Shown: piece after piece, positions 55,086 through 63,974 of the stretch
Layout of the letters: every line of letters starts with the position of its first letter
Numbering within the stretch: the first letter of the stretch is position 1
DNA from: Solitalea canadensis DSM 3403
Lineage (GTDB): Bacteria > Bacteroidota > Bacteroidia > Sphingobacteriales > Sphingobacteriaceae
Assembly: GCF_000242635.2 (NCBI RefSeq)
Contig: NC_017770.1
Location: forward strand, 4,786,669-4,850,668
Length of the DNA stretch: 64,000 nt
Direction: 5' to 3'
Notes under the pieces: model-generated
What the model was told of the DNA's origin: nothing
The model's database searches: none
The model's input: only the letters and a program-made list of their open reading frames with translations
Position numbers and translations under genes: made by a program

Positions 55086-55188
55086 ATTACGGGCTTCGGG
55101 TTGCGTGTTATAAGTTGATTGCATTTGGAGTTAATTATAATTCTCAATTAAGCAAAGAATTCGTAAACCCTAACCCGAAATCCGTAAT
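55086..55188. repeat. Inverted repeat element between upp and trmB
   Basis: ATTACGGGCTTCGGGTT (55086-55102) and AACCCGAAATCCGTAAT (55172-55188) are inverted arms with 15 of 17 matches. A further AAACCCGAACCCCGCAATAAG copy follows near 55192. It lies between the convergent upp and trmB genes. Confidence 0.55.
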
Positions 55189-55212
55189 TAAAAACCCGAA
55201 CCCCGCAATAAG

Positions 55213-55854
55213 TTAAAGCCTAAATCTTACATAATTGATATTTTTTCCTTGTGACAGGTACTTGCGTTCGTAATATGTTTTTATCTGAAGTACATCATCC
55301 AATAATGCTGAATTATATACATCATTTGTGTTTGCCAATAGGTCCAATTTATTATCAGCAATAACTTCTAACGTGTATTCATATAACTGATCGTTATCGG
55401 TTTTTAAGTGAATAATGGCATTCTCCTTTAATATTGGTCGATAAACTTCCAGGAAACGCATCGAAGTCAATCTTTTCTTTTCACGACTTACCTGGGGCTG
55501 AGGATCAGGAAAGGTTATCCAAATTTCATCTACTTCATTATGTTCAAAATAGGATTGCAAATGTTCGATCTGAATACGGAGAAATGCAACATTGTTAATT
55601 TGCTCTTCTATAGCCATTTTAGCACCCGTCCATAGTCGGTTCCCCTTAAGATCGATACCAATAAAGTTCTTCTCCGGAAATTTTTTAGACAGATTTACGG
55701 TATATTCGCCTTTACCGCAGGCGAGTTCAAGTACAATTGGATGATCGTTTTTGAAAAATTCGGTGCTCCATTTACCTTTTAGGGAGCCATCTTTTTGAAA
55801 CACGTTATGAAACGTATCTAACTCTGCGAATTGACGTAATTTATTCTTTCCCAC
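55213..55854 (-). CDS. trmB: tRNA (guanine46-N7)-methyltransferase
   Basis: The 213-residue Rossmann methyltransferase has ELACGKGEYTVNL (SAM motif I), FIGIDLKGNRLW (motif II) and ITFPDPQP, the TrmB box, with the following KKRLTSMRFL. It methylates G46 of the tRNA variable loop. Its start is 116 bp from the divergent membrane-protein gene. Length is normal. Confidence 0.95.
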   Translation of the reverse strand: MGKNKLRQFAELDTFHNVFQKDGSLKGKWSTEFFKNDHPIVLELACGKGEYTVNLSKKFPEKNFIGIDLKGNRLWTGAKMAIEEQINNVAFLRIQIEHLQSYFEHNEVDEIWITFPDPQPQVSREKKRLTSMRFLEVYRPILKENAIIHLKTDNDQLYEYTLEVIADNKLDLLANTNDVYNSALLDDVLQIKTYYERKYLSQGKNINYVRFRL

Positions 55855-55897
55855 GGGCGCAAAGATAGCAACATCGAAGCTATAAAAAATTCATCTT

Positions 55898-55905
55898 TAT
55901 CTTTG
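55898..55905 (+). promoter_or_regulatory. Possible Bacteroidota -7 element for Gcr-like gene
   Basis: TATCTTTG matches TANNTTTG, 65 bp before the start at 55970. No good -33 TTTG is visible, so this is weak. Confidence 0.3.
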
Positions 55906-55969
55906 CAGCAGAATCAGCGGAACTTTCGGCAATTAATAATTAACAGTTAAAATCTGAAAAACAGCTTTC

Positions 55970-57994
55970 ATGCATACATTAGAAGAATCATTACACTATA
56001 TAAAACAATATCCCAAGGAAGCAGGTGTCGACGAATTAGTTGACCTTGTTGATGCAATACGCCCTCGAAAAGTAAGTGAATCTGCCTCTTCCCAGCTTGC
56101 CCTAAACAAGATAATACAACTGTTTAAGAATAATAAAGAATTACTGGATCATTTTAAGCTGTTTATTAAGCGGGTTGTTCATTCTAAAAACCAGATAAGA
56201 TTATTCACTGAACTTGGAATATCAGCAAATCAGAGTTTCTTTTCTGAATTATTCAGGCGCTTTAATGAAAAGATATTACCGGCAACAGTTGATAAGGATG
56301 AATTATTGAGTGTTGTTGTAGATGTGTTTCACCGAAGTGATGATTACATCTGGATTGAGGCAATTGATCCAAAAACCTGGAGAGAATTATTTGAGTTGTT
56401 GGGTTTTGAAACCAACAAGAATAAATTTGTAGCAGATGAATTTTATCCTTCATTGTATTCTTCAGTGCAGATCATTGCCAGTAGAATTACTTCGTTGGGT
56501 TTGGAGCCCGAAATCATTGTTCGGTTGCCACATATTGAAAGCTACAACTCATCATTTCAGGCAATTTCTTATGAAGTAAACAAGTTTGTGGAAGAGGCCA
56601 CTACACCTGATGCAGAAAAGGAAACAGTGATTCAGCATTGCAAGCATATTAAAGTGTTGTTAAATCAATGCCGAAGTGCTGTTGAACAAGTGCGACGAAA
56701 TCAGAAGAAAGAAGGTGTAAGTATTAGTCTTGCTTATTTATTACTTCGTATTGATCAAAATATTGAGCGATTGCTGCGAATTCTAGGATCGATGATGGCC
56801 GAAAAGAAGGAAGAACGTTTAACCTTTTCAGTACAGCTGTTTACCGGCATGGTGCGTTATGAAAATCAGAAAAGAGGAATTCGTCGTCATATAAGGGCAA
56901 ACACTGAAATGTTAGCCTACCAAGTTGTTGAACATACGGGGCAAACCGGTGAACATTACATTACCAATACACCTAAAGAGTATTTTCATTTCCTCAAGCA
57001 ATCCATGGGAGGAGGACTTATTATTTCATTTACAACATGGATTAAGTTCTTACTTCATTTCAAGGTGGCGCCATTAGTTCAGGGTTTGTTATACAGTCTG
57101 AATTACTCGTTGAGTTTTATTTTGATTTTCGTTACACACTCAACACTTGCAACAAAACAACCATCTATGACAGCATCCGCTCTGGCAAGTGCATTGGATG
57201 ATAAAAAGCACCAGTCAATAGATCTTGAGAACACTGCCGAACTGATTGTCAAACTTTCCAGAAGCCAGTTTGTTTCGTTTCTTGGGAACCTAATCATTGT
57301 AATCCCATTGCCTTATTTTATTGCATGGGCATATCATTATTTAACCGGACAGCTGATTGTTAATGAAGCGACAGCTATAAAAACAATACAGAGCATTGAT
57401 CCGGTAAATTCGCTTTCGGTTCTTTATGCAAGTATTACAGGCATGTTCTTATTTGTCTCTGGAATTATTAATGGTTATTACGACAACATGATTCATTATG
57501 GAAATGTTGCTGAACGTATCCGGAATTATAAGTTATTGCAGCAATATTTTTCTAAAGAAAAACTGAACAAGATCAGTTTATATGTAGAGAAAAATTTTGG
57601 AGGATTGATGGGGAACCTATTTTTGGGCTTCTTTTTAGGTTATGCCGGTGTTTTTGGAGAGATAACGGGATTGCCATTTGATATCCGACATGTTACCTTG
57701 GCTGGAGGCGGCTTTGCAATGGCATTCTATACGGTAGGAGATTACATTTCTGTGGATACCATACTTTCCTCTTTGATTGGTATATTTCTAATCGGACTGA
57801 TGAACTTCCTGGTAAGCTTCAGTTTGTCGTTGTTTGTTGCACTTCGATCAAGAAAAGTAAACTTTAGTCAGACAGGTGCATTATTAAATCGTGTTTTTGC
57901 ACATTTTTTGGCCAAACCGATGGATTTCTTTTATCCGCCTCGAAAAAGAAATTTATCTTTGAGCCCTGAAGAATCAACATCAATTCATGAATAA
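55970..57994 (+). CDS. Gcr-like multi-pass membrane protein (annotated as site-specific recombinase)
   Basis: The 674-residue protein resembles the family named after gonococcal Gcr (SpecificRecomb, PF10136), often called a site-specific recombinase. The first 350 residues are helical and soluble; the last 300 contain at least six hydrophobic segments, including [38 protein letters not shown] and [20 protein letters not shown] membrane protein is an unlikely recombinase and the name is probably historical. Function is unknown, perhaps envelope-related. It overlaps the next gene by 8 bp, so they are cotranscribed. Confidence 0.75.
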   Translation: MHTLEESLHYIKQYPKEAGVDELVDLVDAIRPRKVSESASSQLALNKIIQLFKNNKELLDHFKLFIKRVVHSKNQIRLFTELGISANQSFFSELFRRFNEKILPATVDKDELLSVVVDVFHRSDDYIWIEAIDPKTWRELFELLGFETNKNKFVADEFYPSLYSSVQIIASRITSLGLEPEIIVRLPHIESYNSSFQAISYEVNKFVEEATTPDAEKETVIQHCKHIKVLLNQCRSAVEQVRRNQKKEGVSISLAYLLLRIDQNIERLLRILGSMMAEKKEERLTFSVQLFTGMVRYENQKRGIRRHIRANTEMLAYQVVEHTGQTGEHYITNTPKEYFHFLKQSMGGGLIISFTTWIKFLLHFKVAPLVQGLLYSLNYSLSFILIFVTHSTLATKQPSMTASALASALDDKKHQSIDLENTAELIVKLSRSQFVSFLGNLIIVIPLPYFIAWAYHYLTGQLIVNEATAIKTIQSIDPVNSLSVLYASITGMFLFVSGIINGYYDNMIHYGNVAERIRNYKLLQQYFSKEKLNKISLYVEKNFGGLMGNLFLGFFLGYAGVFGEITGLPFDIRHVTLAGGGFAMAFYTVGDYISVDTILSSLIGIFLIGLMNFLVSFSLSLFVALRSRKVNFSQTGALLNRVFAHFLAKPMDFFYPPRKRNLSLSPEESTSIHE

Positions 57995-58913
57995 AAACTC
58001 AAAAATATATGTGGCTGGCCATCGTGGGATGGTTGGTTCTGCGATTTATCGCAAATTGCAAAAAGAAGGGTATTTAAATCTTATTACTCGAACATCTTCA
58101 GCGTTAGATTTAAGAGATAGTGTAGCCGTTGCTGCTTTCTTTAAGGAAGAGAAGCCTGAATTTGTTTTTTTAGCAGCCGCAAAGGTTGGAGGTATTGTAG
58201 CCAACAATACGTATCGCGCTGATTTTATTTATGAAAATCTGTGTATTCAGAATAATGTAATTCATCAATCCTACTTAAATGGTGTGGAGAAGTTGATGTT
58301 CCTGGGTTCATCATGTATTTATCCGAAGTTAGCTCCTCAACCATTGAAAGAAGAATATCTCTTAACTGGATTGTTGGAATCAACGAATGAGCCTTACGCA
58401 ATAGCTAAAATTGCAGGTATAAAAATGTGTGAAGCTTACAGAGCGCAGTATGGTTGCAATTTTATTTCGGTAATGCCAACAAATTTATACGGGCCGAATG
58501 ATAATTACGATCTGGAGAAATCACATGTGTTACCGGCATTAATTCGTAAATTTCATGAAGCCAAAAAGAATAAACAACCGGAAGTAGAGATTTGGGGTAC
58601 AGGGTCACCTAAGCGTGAATTCTTATTTGCTGATGATCTTGCAGACGCATGTTATTACTTGATGCAAAATTATGACGGAGTTGATTTCTTAAACATTGGA
58701 ACCGGTCATGATTTGAGTATTAAAGAACTTGCTTTATTGGTAAAAGATATTGTTGGTTACGAAGGCGAACTAACCTTCAATACTTCAAAACCGGATGGTA
58801 CTCCACGCAAGCTTATGGATGTTAGTAAACTTCATTCATTGGGATGGAAACACACCATTGAATTGCCCGAAGGAATTAAACTTGCTTACCAGGATTTCTT
58901 GTCAAAGCAATAA
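57987..58913 (+). CDS. fcl: GDP-L-fucose synthase
   Basis: The 308-residue short-chain epimerase/reductase has [12 protein letters not shown] (NAD(P) site), SSCIYPKLA, and the catalytic Y-x3-K in YAIAKIAG, with NLYGPNDNY downstream. It converts GDP-4-keto-6-deoxymannose to GDP-L-fucose for surface glycans. The partner gmd is not in the window. It overlaps the Gcr-like gene by 8 bp, which may tie it to an envelope operon, and it is followed by a terminator. Confidence 0.94.
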   Translation: MNKNSKIYVAGHRGMVGSAIYRKLQKEGYLNLITRTSSALDLRDSVAVAAFFKEEKPEFVFLAAAKVGGIVANNTYRADFIYENLCIQNNVIHQSYLNGVEKLMFLGSSCIYPKLAPQPLKEEYLLTGLLESTNEPYAIAKIAGIKMCEAYRAQYGCNFISVMPTNLYGPNDNYDLEKSHVLPALIRKFHEAKKNKQPEVEIWGTGSPKREFLFADDLADACYYLMQNYDGVDFLNIGTGHDLSIKELALLVKDIVGYEGELTFNTSKPDGTPRKLMDVSKLHSLGWKHTIELPEGIKLAYQDFLSKQ

Positions 58914-58927
58914 AAATAAATTCATTT

Positions 58928-58955
58928 CACTCCCGGGCTATCATGTCCGGGAGTG
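58928..58955 (+). terminator. Hairpin terminator after fcl
   Basis: CACTCCCGG pairs with CCGGGAGTG over a 10-base loop, followed by TTGTTT. Confidence 0.8.
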
Positions 58956-58983
58956 TTGTTTATAAACAAAACAACTTATTGTC

Positions 58984-59673
58984 ATGGCTATAAAAGTAGT
59001 TGCATTTGATGCAGATGATACATTATGGATAAACGAACCCTATTTTCAGGAGATTGAAAAGAAGTTCTGCGAACTACTCGAAGATTATATTCCTCATCAT
59101 ACAGTTTCACAAGAGCTGTTTAAAACCGAAATGCAGAACCTGGCTTTGTACGGTTATGGTGTTAAAGGTTTCATGCTTTCTATGATTGAAACTGCGCTAA
59201 GAATTTCAAATAAGACGATTAGTATTGATATTGTCGAAAAGGCTATAGCTTATGGTAAAGATCTTTTAGAAAAACCGATTGAACTGTTAGATGGTGTAGA
59301 AGAAACCATCAAGGCATTAAAAAAGGATTACCGACTGGTTGTTGCGACAAAAGGAGACTTGTTAGATCAGGAGCGAAAACTTAAGAAATCTGGTTTATCT
59401 CATTATTTTCATCATATTGAAATAATGTCTGATAAGCAAGAGGCCGATTACCATAAACTGATTAAACATCTTGATATAAAGCCGGAAGAGATGCTGATGA
59501 TTGGAAATTCATTAAAATCTGATGTGCTGCCGGTAATAAGTATAGGAGGGCACGCGATTCATGTTCCCTATCACACAACATGGGCACATGAAAAAATAGA
59601 CCATAACATTGAACATCAAAACTTTAAACAGGTAAGTTCTATTAATGAGGTTCTGCCATTTTTACTGTCATGA
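58984..59673 (+). CDS. HAD family phosphatase-like hydrolase
   Basis: The 229-residue product opens VVAFDADDTLW (motif I DxDDT, both Asp kept), has a helical cap (about 15-95), VVATKGD as motif II and IGNSLKSDV as motif IV. It should dephosphorylate a small substrate, unknown here. Its stop overlaps the next start by 4 bp (ATGA), so translation is coupled with the CAT-like gene. Confidence 0.9.
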   Translation: MAIKVVAFDADDTLWINEPYFQEIEKKFCELLEDYIPHHTVSQELFKTEMQNLALYGYGVKGFMLSMIETALRISNKTISIDIVEKAIAYGKDLLEKPIELLDGVEETIKALKKDYRLVVATKGDLLDQERKLKKSGLSHYFHHIEIMSDKQEADYHKLIKHLDIKPEEMLMIGNSLKSDVLPVISIGGHAIHVPYHTTWAHEKIDHNIEHQNFKQVSSINEVLPFLLS

Positions 59674-60299
59674 GAAAATTATTAGTTATAAATAACTGGG
59701 CAAGGAAAGAACATTTTAACTTGTTCAAAAAGTTTGAAGAACCATTTTTTGGAGTCTGTATCGATATTGATTGCACTTATGCATATAGAAATGCTAAAGA
59801 AGATGGAGTTTCTTTTTTTCTGTATTACCTGCATAAATCCATTGTTGCAGCCAATGAGATTGAATCATTTAGGTATAGGATTGTTGGTGATGATGTTTTC
59901 ATCTACGATGAAATTCACGCCTCTTCTACTGTTAATCGTCCCGATGGGACTTTTGGCTTTTCCTACATTCAATATAAAAGACAATTTGATGAGTTTTTAG
60001 CTGTCGCAACGGAAGAAGTAGACAAAGTAAGGAACAGCAAAGAATTGATACCAAGTGCAGCACACAATAACATTATTCACTATTCTTCGCTCCCGTGGTT
60101 ACGTTTTACGTCGCTTTCGCATGCTAGAAGCTTTTCAATAAACGATAGCATACCGAAGGTTTCTTTTGGTAAAATGACCGAGGAAAACGGGAAGAGAATT
60201 ATGCCGGTATCCATTCACGTGCATCATGCATTAATGGACGGTTATGATGTAGGACTTTATGTTGATCGTTTCCAGCAATTGATGAATGAAGGTTTTTAG
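59670..60299 (+). CDS. CatA-type chloramphenicol acetyltransferase-like protein
   Basis: The 209-residue product has the CAT active-site motif VHHALMDGYDVG (HHxxxDG with catalytic His) near the C-terminus and an N-terminal NNWARKEHFNLF stretch of the CAT fold. It could acetylate chloramphenicol or another hydroxyl acceptor; chromosomal homologues in Bacteroidota have not always been shown to give resistance. It is coupled to the HAD gene upstream, which suggests a joint, unknown metabolic step rather than a resistance cassette. Confidence 0.82.
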   Translation: MRKLLVINNWARKEHFNLFKKFEEPFFGVCIDIDCTYAYRNAKEDGVSFFLYYLHKSIVAANEIESFRYRIVGDDVFIYDEIHASSTVNRPDGTFGFSYIQYKRQFDEFLAVATEEVDKVRNSKELIPSAAHNNIIHYSSLPWLRFTSLSHARSFSINDSIPKVSFGKMTEENGKRIMPVSIHVHHALMDGYDVGLYVDRFQQLMNEGF

Positions 60300-60305
60300 T
60301 CCTGA

Positions 60306-60453
60306 GTCTTAAGTCTTCAGTTGAGAGTCATGACTAGCCAACGAGTTTGAATCATAAGTTATTGAGTGGAAATCTTGAGTTTTTACAGGATGAATAATCC
60401 CTTCAGAACTCAAGATTCCTAACTCATGACTCATGACTCACGACTGAAAACTA
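60306..60453. repeat. Imperfect inverted repeat (TCATGACTC-type) between CAT and 142-aa genes
   Basis: GTCTTAAGTCTTCAGTTGAG and AGTCATGACTAG on the left are inverted on the right as CTCATGACTCATGACTC and GACTGAAAACTAAG. Inside, ATCTTGAGTTTTTAC and GAACTCAAGATTCC are also inverted. The 151-bp gap is almost wholly this element. Confidence 0.6.
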
Positions 60454-60879
60454 AGTATATATTTCATGTTCCCAATCAATTGGGTCATTACTATCTTTCT
60501 TTTTTCCTTTAAACAAGTTACTTACAAAGCCTGCTACTTTATTAATATCAATATTACTAAGGTTTTTTAATAGAAGATCACCGCCAACAGCTGTGATTGC
60601 TCCAAAAAAGCCACGTTTTTTACCTGTTAATAAGCTGGTGAGCAGATAAGGGAATATCGATTTTATACCAGTCATAAAGGCTGACCCCAGCATGCTTCCT
60701 TCGCCTGATTTATTTCCCATAAAGAAACCTAATGCTTTATAAGCAGGCTTAATACGTTCATTTATTTCTTTAAACTGGCGGTTTAAGGCTGCTTCTTTAT
60801 CATCGGCTAATATCTTTAACCTTGCTTTTTCAGCTCTTAGCTGTTCGATGTTTTCAATTTTAGTTGTTAGTCTTATCAT
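60451..60879 (-). CDS. Small hydrophobic protein of envelope trio
   Basis: I do not recognise a named family. The 142-residue product has a coiled-coil-like N-terminus (EQLRAEKARLKILADDKEAA), a Gly-rich hydrophobic middle (IKSIFPYLLTSLLTGKKRGF) and a Lys-rich, acidic C-terminus. It overlaps the upstream holin-like gene by 20 bp, so the two are translated together. It is likely membrane-associated. Confidence 0.65.
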   Translation of the reverse strand: MIRLTTKIENIEQLRAEKARLKILADDKEAALNRQFKEINERIKPAYKALGFFMGNKSGEGSMLGSAFMTGIKSIFPYLLTSLLTGKKRGFFGAITAVGGDLLLKNLSNIDINKVAGFVSNLFKGKKKDSNDPIDWEHEIYT

Positions 60880-61228
60880 CGCCGCTGTTTTTAAATAAAT
60901 TCCTGATCACCGTATTGATTAATGGTTTCTCCAGATACTTTTCTTTAATTAAGAAGATGATTAATCCGAAGAAAAGGTATATGCCTGCAACTATTAGAAA
61001 GCCTAATGCATGATTATTCAACTCTTGTCCAAGCCAGAGGCCTAACGCAACACTGCCAAACAAGCAGAACAATAATACAAATAATAGTACTGCGGCATTG
61101 GTGATGAGGTTGGCAAGTAAATTTGCGGTAGTATCAGCTACTGTTAATGAGATAATTCTCGCTTTCAGCGAAGCATAATCCTTTAAGTTTTCTAAGAGCG
61201 TATCAAGTTGTTCTTTTTGTTCGTCCAT
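60860..61228 (-). CDS. Phage-holin-like (superfamily III / 3_6) membrane protein
   Basis: The 122-residue product has a cytosolic N-terminal helix (EQLDTLLENLKDYASLKARI) and two membrane segments (about 47-70 and 77-96), as in the Phage_holin_3_6 family that is chromosomal in Bacteroidota and not tied to phage. It overlaps the next gene by 20 bp. With the YtxH gene upstream it forms an envelope-stress-like trio. Confidence 0.75.
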   Translation of the reverse strand: MDEQKEQLDTLLENLKDYASLKARIISLTVADTTANLLANLITNAAVLLFVLLFCLFGSVALGLWLGQELNNHALGFLIVAGIYLFFGLIIFLIKEKYLEKPLINTVIRNLFKNSGDDKTNN

Positions 61229-61246
61229 TGGTTAGAAATAATTGAA

Positions 61247-61269
61247 GGGCAGTGCTCATGGCACCGCCC
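61247..61269 (-). other. Intercistronic hairpin between ytxH and holin-like gene
   Basis: GGGCAGTGC pairs with GCACCGCCC with one mismatch over a 5-base loop. There is no T run, so it is likely an mRNA structure rather than a terminator. Confidence 0.4.
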
Positions 61270-61278
61270 GTAAATTAG

Positions 61279-61509
61279 TTAAACGCCAAGCTCGTCTGAA
61301 GCTTGTTGCACTTTGTGAGAAAAGCGACTCTTAGCTGAGTCAATAGTGGTGTTGATTTTATCAAGGATATCATCACCTGTTTTTTTTAATGAATCACCCA
61401 GTTTTTCACGTAAATCTGAACCTTTTTCAGGTGCTAACAGAATCCCAAGGGTAGCTCCTACTGCTAAACCGGCAAAAAATGCCAGCATCGTTTTTGTGTT
61501 CTCATTCAT
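61279..61509 (-). CDS. YtxH domain protein
   Basis: The 76-residue product (ATG 61509; the frame is open to 61572 but that leader is unlike the family) has one N-terminal membrane segment (LAFFAGLAVGATLGILLAP) and the YtxH pattern GSDLREKLGD, followed by an amphipathic helix. YtxH is linked to general stress in Bacillus. It precedes the holin-like gene on the same strand. Confidence 0.85.
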   Translation of the reverse strand: MNENTKTMLAFFAGLAVGATLGILLAPEKGSDLREKLGDSLKKTGDDILDKINTTIDSAKSRFSHKVQQASDELGV

Positions 61510-61585
61510 AGCGATAAATTTATTTGTTATATTACTAATACGAATTTCTGTGCCAAAACATTGTTCGTACATTGATTTTTATTAC

Positions 61586-62611
61586 TCAAATTGACTCTTC
61601 TTCCCTGATTATTTCGCGGTTTGTAGCATAAATATTTGCCAGGATAATAAAGCTAGAAATAAGTAATGGTCCATAGACCAAACCCAAGATACCGAATATT
61701 GGAATACCAATAATTACCCCTACAATTACTATAATAGGATGTGTATCGGCAAACTTTTTCGAAATAAAAAAGCGTAAAACATTATCAATATTGGTGATCA
61801 GTACAAACCCCCAGATTAGTATTCCAACTCCTGAAAACGTATCGCCGTTCGAAATTTGAATAATAGCGGCAGGTACAAAAATTAATGGAGCCCCTACCAC
61901 CGGAAGAAATGACAAAAAGATGGTAATTGTTCCCCAAAATATTGCATCCTGAATATGAAAAATGTAAAAACCAATAGTTAATAAAGTTCCCTGTACAAAA
62001 GCGATAAAGCCTTGCCCCAAAACATTCGAATAAGTCATGTTTTCAATTTCTTTTCCAAATCTGATACTATTTGATTTGGAAAGAGGAGAGTATTTCATTA
62101 GTGCATTTTCAAAAACCCTATAGTTAGCAAACATAAAATAAAGCAAGAAGTACATAATAGAAACTTCCAATAAGACAGTACCTACACGACCCAAAACACT
62201 GGAAAAGACACTGACAGCTACAGTTTGAGCTTTAAGAAAGATATCATTTATAAGATGTGGCTGTTTTAATTTTTCGGCTGCAAACTTGTCGATATTTGCC
62301 AAAAGTTGTTTTATGTACTGAGTATCCTCACTAAAAGCTTGTATCTTATTCACAATCATAGTAATAGTGAAGAAGAAAGGAAGCACAATGATAAAAAAGG
62401 AAAGTATAATTATAAAGATGGACGACAATCCGGCACGCCAGCCTTTTTTCTCAACCAAATATTTATGCATTGGTCTAAAAATGGTATAAAAGATAACTGC
62501 CCCTAAAAGAGCTCCAATAATATCTAATGTAGCATAGAATAAAAAAATACCTAATGCCAGGAGTATTATTAAAATAATATTGTTTCGTTCTTTTAATGTA
62601 TAAAGTGACAT
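61586..62611 (-). CDS. AI-2E family transporter-like membrane protein
   Basis: The 341-residue protein has about eight membrane segments, with the conserved PxxGxxL-like FLPVVGAPLIFVPAAI and the last segments GIPIFGILGLVYGPLL typical of the AI-2E (YhhQ/PerM/TqsA) family. Members export autoinducer-2, act as Na+/H+ antiporters, or are uncharacterised; the substrate is not predictable here. It lies between OmpA and the YtxH trio. Confidence 0.9.
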   Translation of the reverse strand: MSLYTLKERNNIILIILLALGIFLFYATLDIIGALLGAVIFYTIFRPMHKYLVEKKGWRAGLSSIFIIILSFFIIVLPFFFTITMIVNKIQAFSEDTQYIKQLLANIDKFAAEKLKQPHLINDIFLKAQTVAVSVFSSVLGRVGTVLLEVSIMYFLLYFMFANYRVFENALMKYSPLSKSNSIRFGKEIENMTYSNVLGQGFIAFVQGTLLTIGFYIFHIQDAIFWGTITIFLSFLPVVGAPLIFVPAAIIQISNGDTFSGVGILIWGFVLITNIDNVLRFFISKKFADTHPIIVIVGVIIGIPIFGILGLVYGPLLISSFIILANIYATNREIIREEESI

Positions 62612-62657
62612 ATTGGATTGGTTTTTCAGGTCAAGATAGCGATATTTTATCGCACAA

Positions 62658-62690
62658 AAAAAGGAGAAGCATTGCTTCTCCTTTTTATTT
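62658..62690. terminator. Bidirectional hairpin terminator before AI-2E gene
   Basis: AAAAAGGAGAAGC pairs with GCTTCTCCTTTTT over an ATT loop, with A and T runs. It separates ompA from the AI-2E-like gene, both on the minus strand, so in practice it ends the ompA transcript. Confidence 0.9.
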
Positions 62691-62705
62691 TAGTAAGTAG
62701 GTGTC

Positions 62706-63974
62706 TTATTGTAATTTAATCTCAACACGACGATTACATTGTTTACCTTCTGTAGTTTTGTTGCTGCATTTAGGTTTTTCAGAACCAAAACCACGAGATT
62801 TAATACGACTTGCTTCAACGCCATTGTTCTTAAGTGCCTGAGCTACTGCTGCAGCACGTTTCTGTGAAAGTGTTTTGTTCGTTTTTGCATTACCCACATT
62901 ATCTGTATAACCATCAACGTAAAATTTATATTGAGGGTACTCTGCCATTTCGTTTGCTGCTTTTTCTAAAATTGATAATGATTCAGGGCGAATGGTCGCT
63001 TTGCCAGTATCAAATAAGATGTTTTTAAAGTCAGCATTCCATTGAGCTATTTTGTCTTCAACTTTAGGTTTAGAAACAGTTTTTGGGAATACAATAGTAC
63101 GACCCGCACCGTCAACAACATTACCAGCTGGAGTGTTAGGCTCTTTGTCAAATACATCAGATACACCGTCACCGTCAGCATCTTTCTTAATGTTAGAAAC
63201 ATCACCTTCAGTAGCAGCTACACGAGATTTAAGAGTTTCAACTTCTTGGCGTAATTCGTTGTCTTTCAACTCATCATACATCAATGCATATGGGTTAACC
63301 CAATCTAAGTTTTTCTTAGATTTGCTGCCTAATGCAAAGTTCAAACCTGCATAACCGTATGACCACTTGTCGTTAGACGGACCAAACCAAGTTCTGTCTA
63401 AGTTGTCAGCATCTAAGAAATTCATGGTATAACCTAAATCTAAGTTAATACCTTCAGTTAATTTGAATTTCAAACCACCACCAACTGGGATAAACTGCTC
63501 AGTACGTTTGTTGCCATCTGGTTTATATCCAGTTAAACCGTAACCACCTTGTACATATAACGCAACTTTGCTATCACGTTTTAATAATAAGCTGGTTAAA
63601 TCAATTTGAGCTTGTAATGAAGCGGCATAGTTGATCTTGGTAGAGAAATCATTAAATGCTGGTTTTCCCTGATTGTTTTCATCAGGATCATAGCTTCCGG
63701 AAACCTTGCCGCCTTGATAGTCAAGTTTTAGTCCGAAAGCAGGTGTGATTTGCTTCTGAATGTAGGCTCCATAACCAAAATTGTAATCCGGTTTGTTATA
63801 GTCATTATGACCGCCTAAGAAAACGAAAGGAGTAGCAACACCGGCATTAATTCCTAATTGCCATGTTCTGAATTGTTTGGCCCCACCAAACACTTTGGAG
63901 CCACCATCTTGCGCTATAGCAGGAGAAACTGCCGCAGCCGCAAAGAAGAGAGTTAAAAATTTAGATTTTTTCAT
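62706..63974 (-). CDS. OmpA family outer membrane protein
   Basis: The 422-residue product has a signal peptide (AAVSPAIAQ), a beta-barrel domain (about 25-225), a Ca-binding type III thrombospondin-like loop (DADGDGVSDVFDKEPNTPAG, about 263-282), and a C-terminal OmpA-like peptidoglycan-binding domain with NILFDTGKATIRPES and YVDGYTDNVGNAKTNKTLSQ. A Cys pair near the end (PKCSNKTTEGKQC) is common in Bacteroidota OmpA. It anchors the outer membrane to the wall. The start is 26 bp from the right edge of the window, so its promoter is mostly cut off. Confidence 0.93.
   Translation of the reverse strand: MKKSKFLTLFFAAAAVSPAIAQDGGSKVFGGAKQFRTWQLGINAGVATPFVFLGGHNDYNKPDYNFGYGAYIQKQITPAFGLKLDYQGGKVSGSYDPDENNQGKPAFNDFSTKINYAASLQAQIDLTSLLLKRDSKVALYVQGGYGLTGYKPDGNKRTEQFIPVGGGLKFKLTEGINLDLGYTMNFLDADNLDRTWFGPSNDKWSYGYAGLNFALGSKSKKNLDWVNPYALMYDELKDNELRQEVETLKSRVAATEGDVSNIKKDADGDGVSDVFDKEPNTPAGNVVDGAGRTIVFPKTVSKPKVEDKIAQWNADFKNILFDTGKATIRPESLSILEKAANEMAEYPQYKFYVDGYTDNVGNAKTNKTLSQKRAAAVAQALKNNGVEASRIKSRGFGSEKPKCSNKTTEGKQCNRRVEIKLQ

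Noticed and set aside
59670-60299. Acquired chloramphenicol-resistance gene
   Set aside because: It is coupled to a core-like HAD gene and shows no mobile-element context, so a resistance role is not supported.
60860-61228. Holin-like gene as a prophage marker
   Set aside because: No other phage genes lie nearby, and this holin family is common on Bacteroidota chromosomes.
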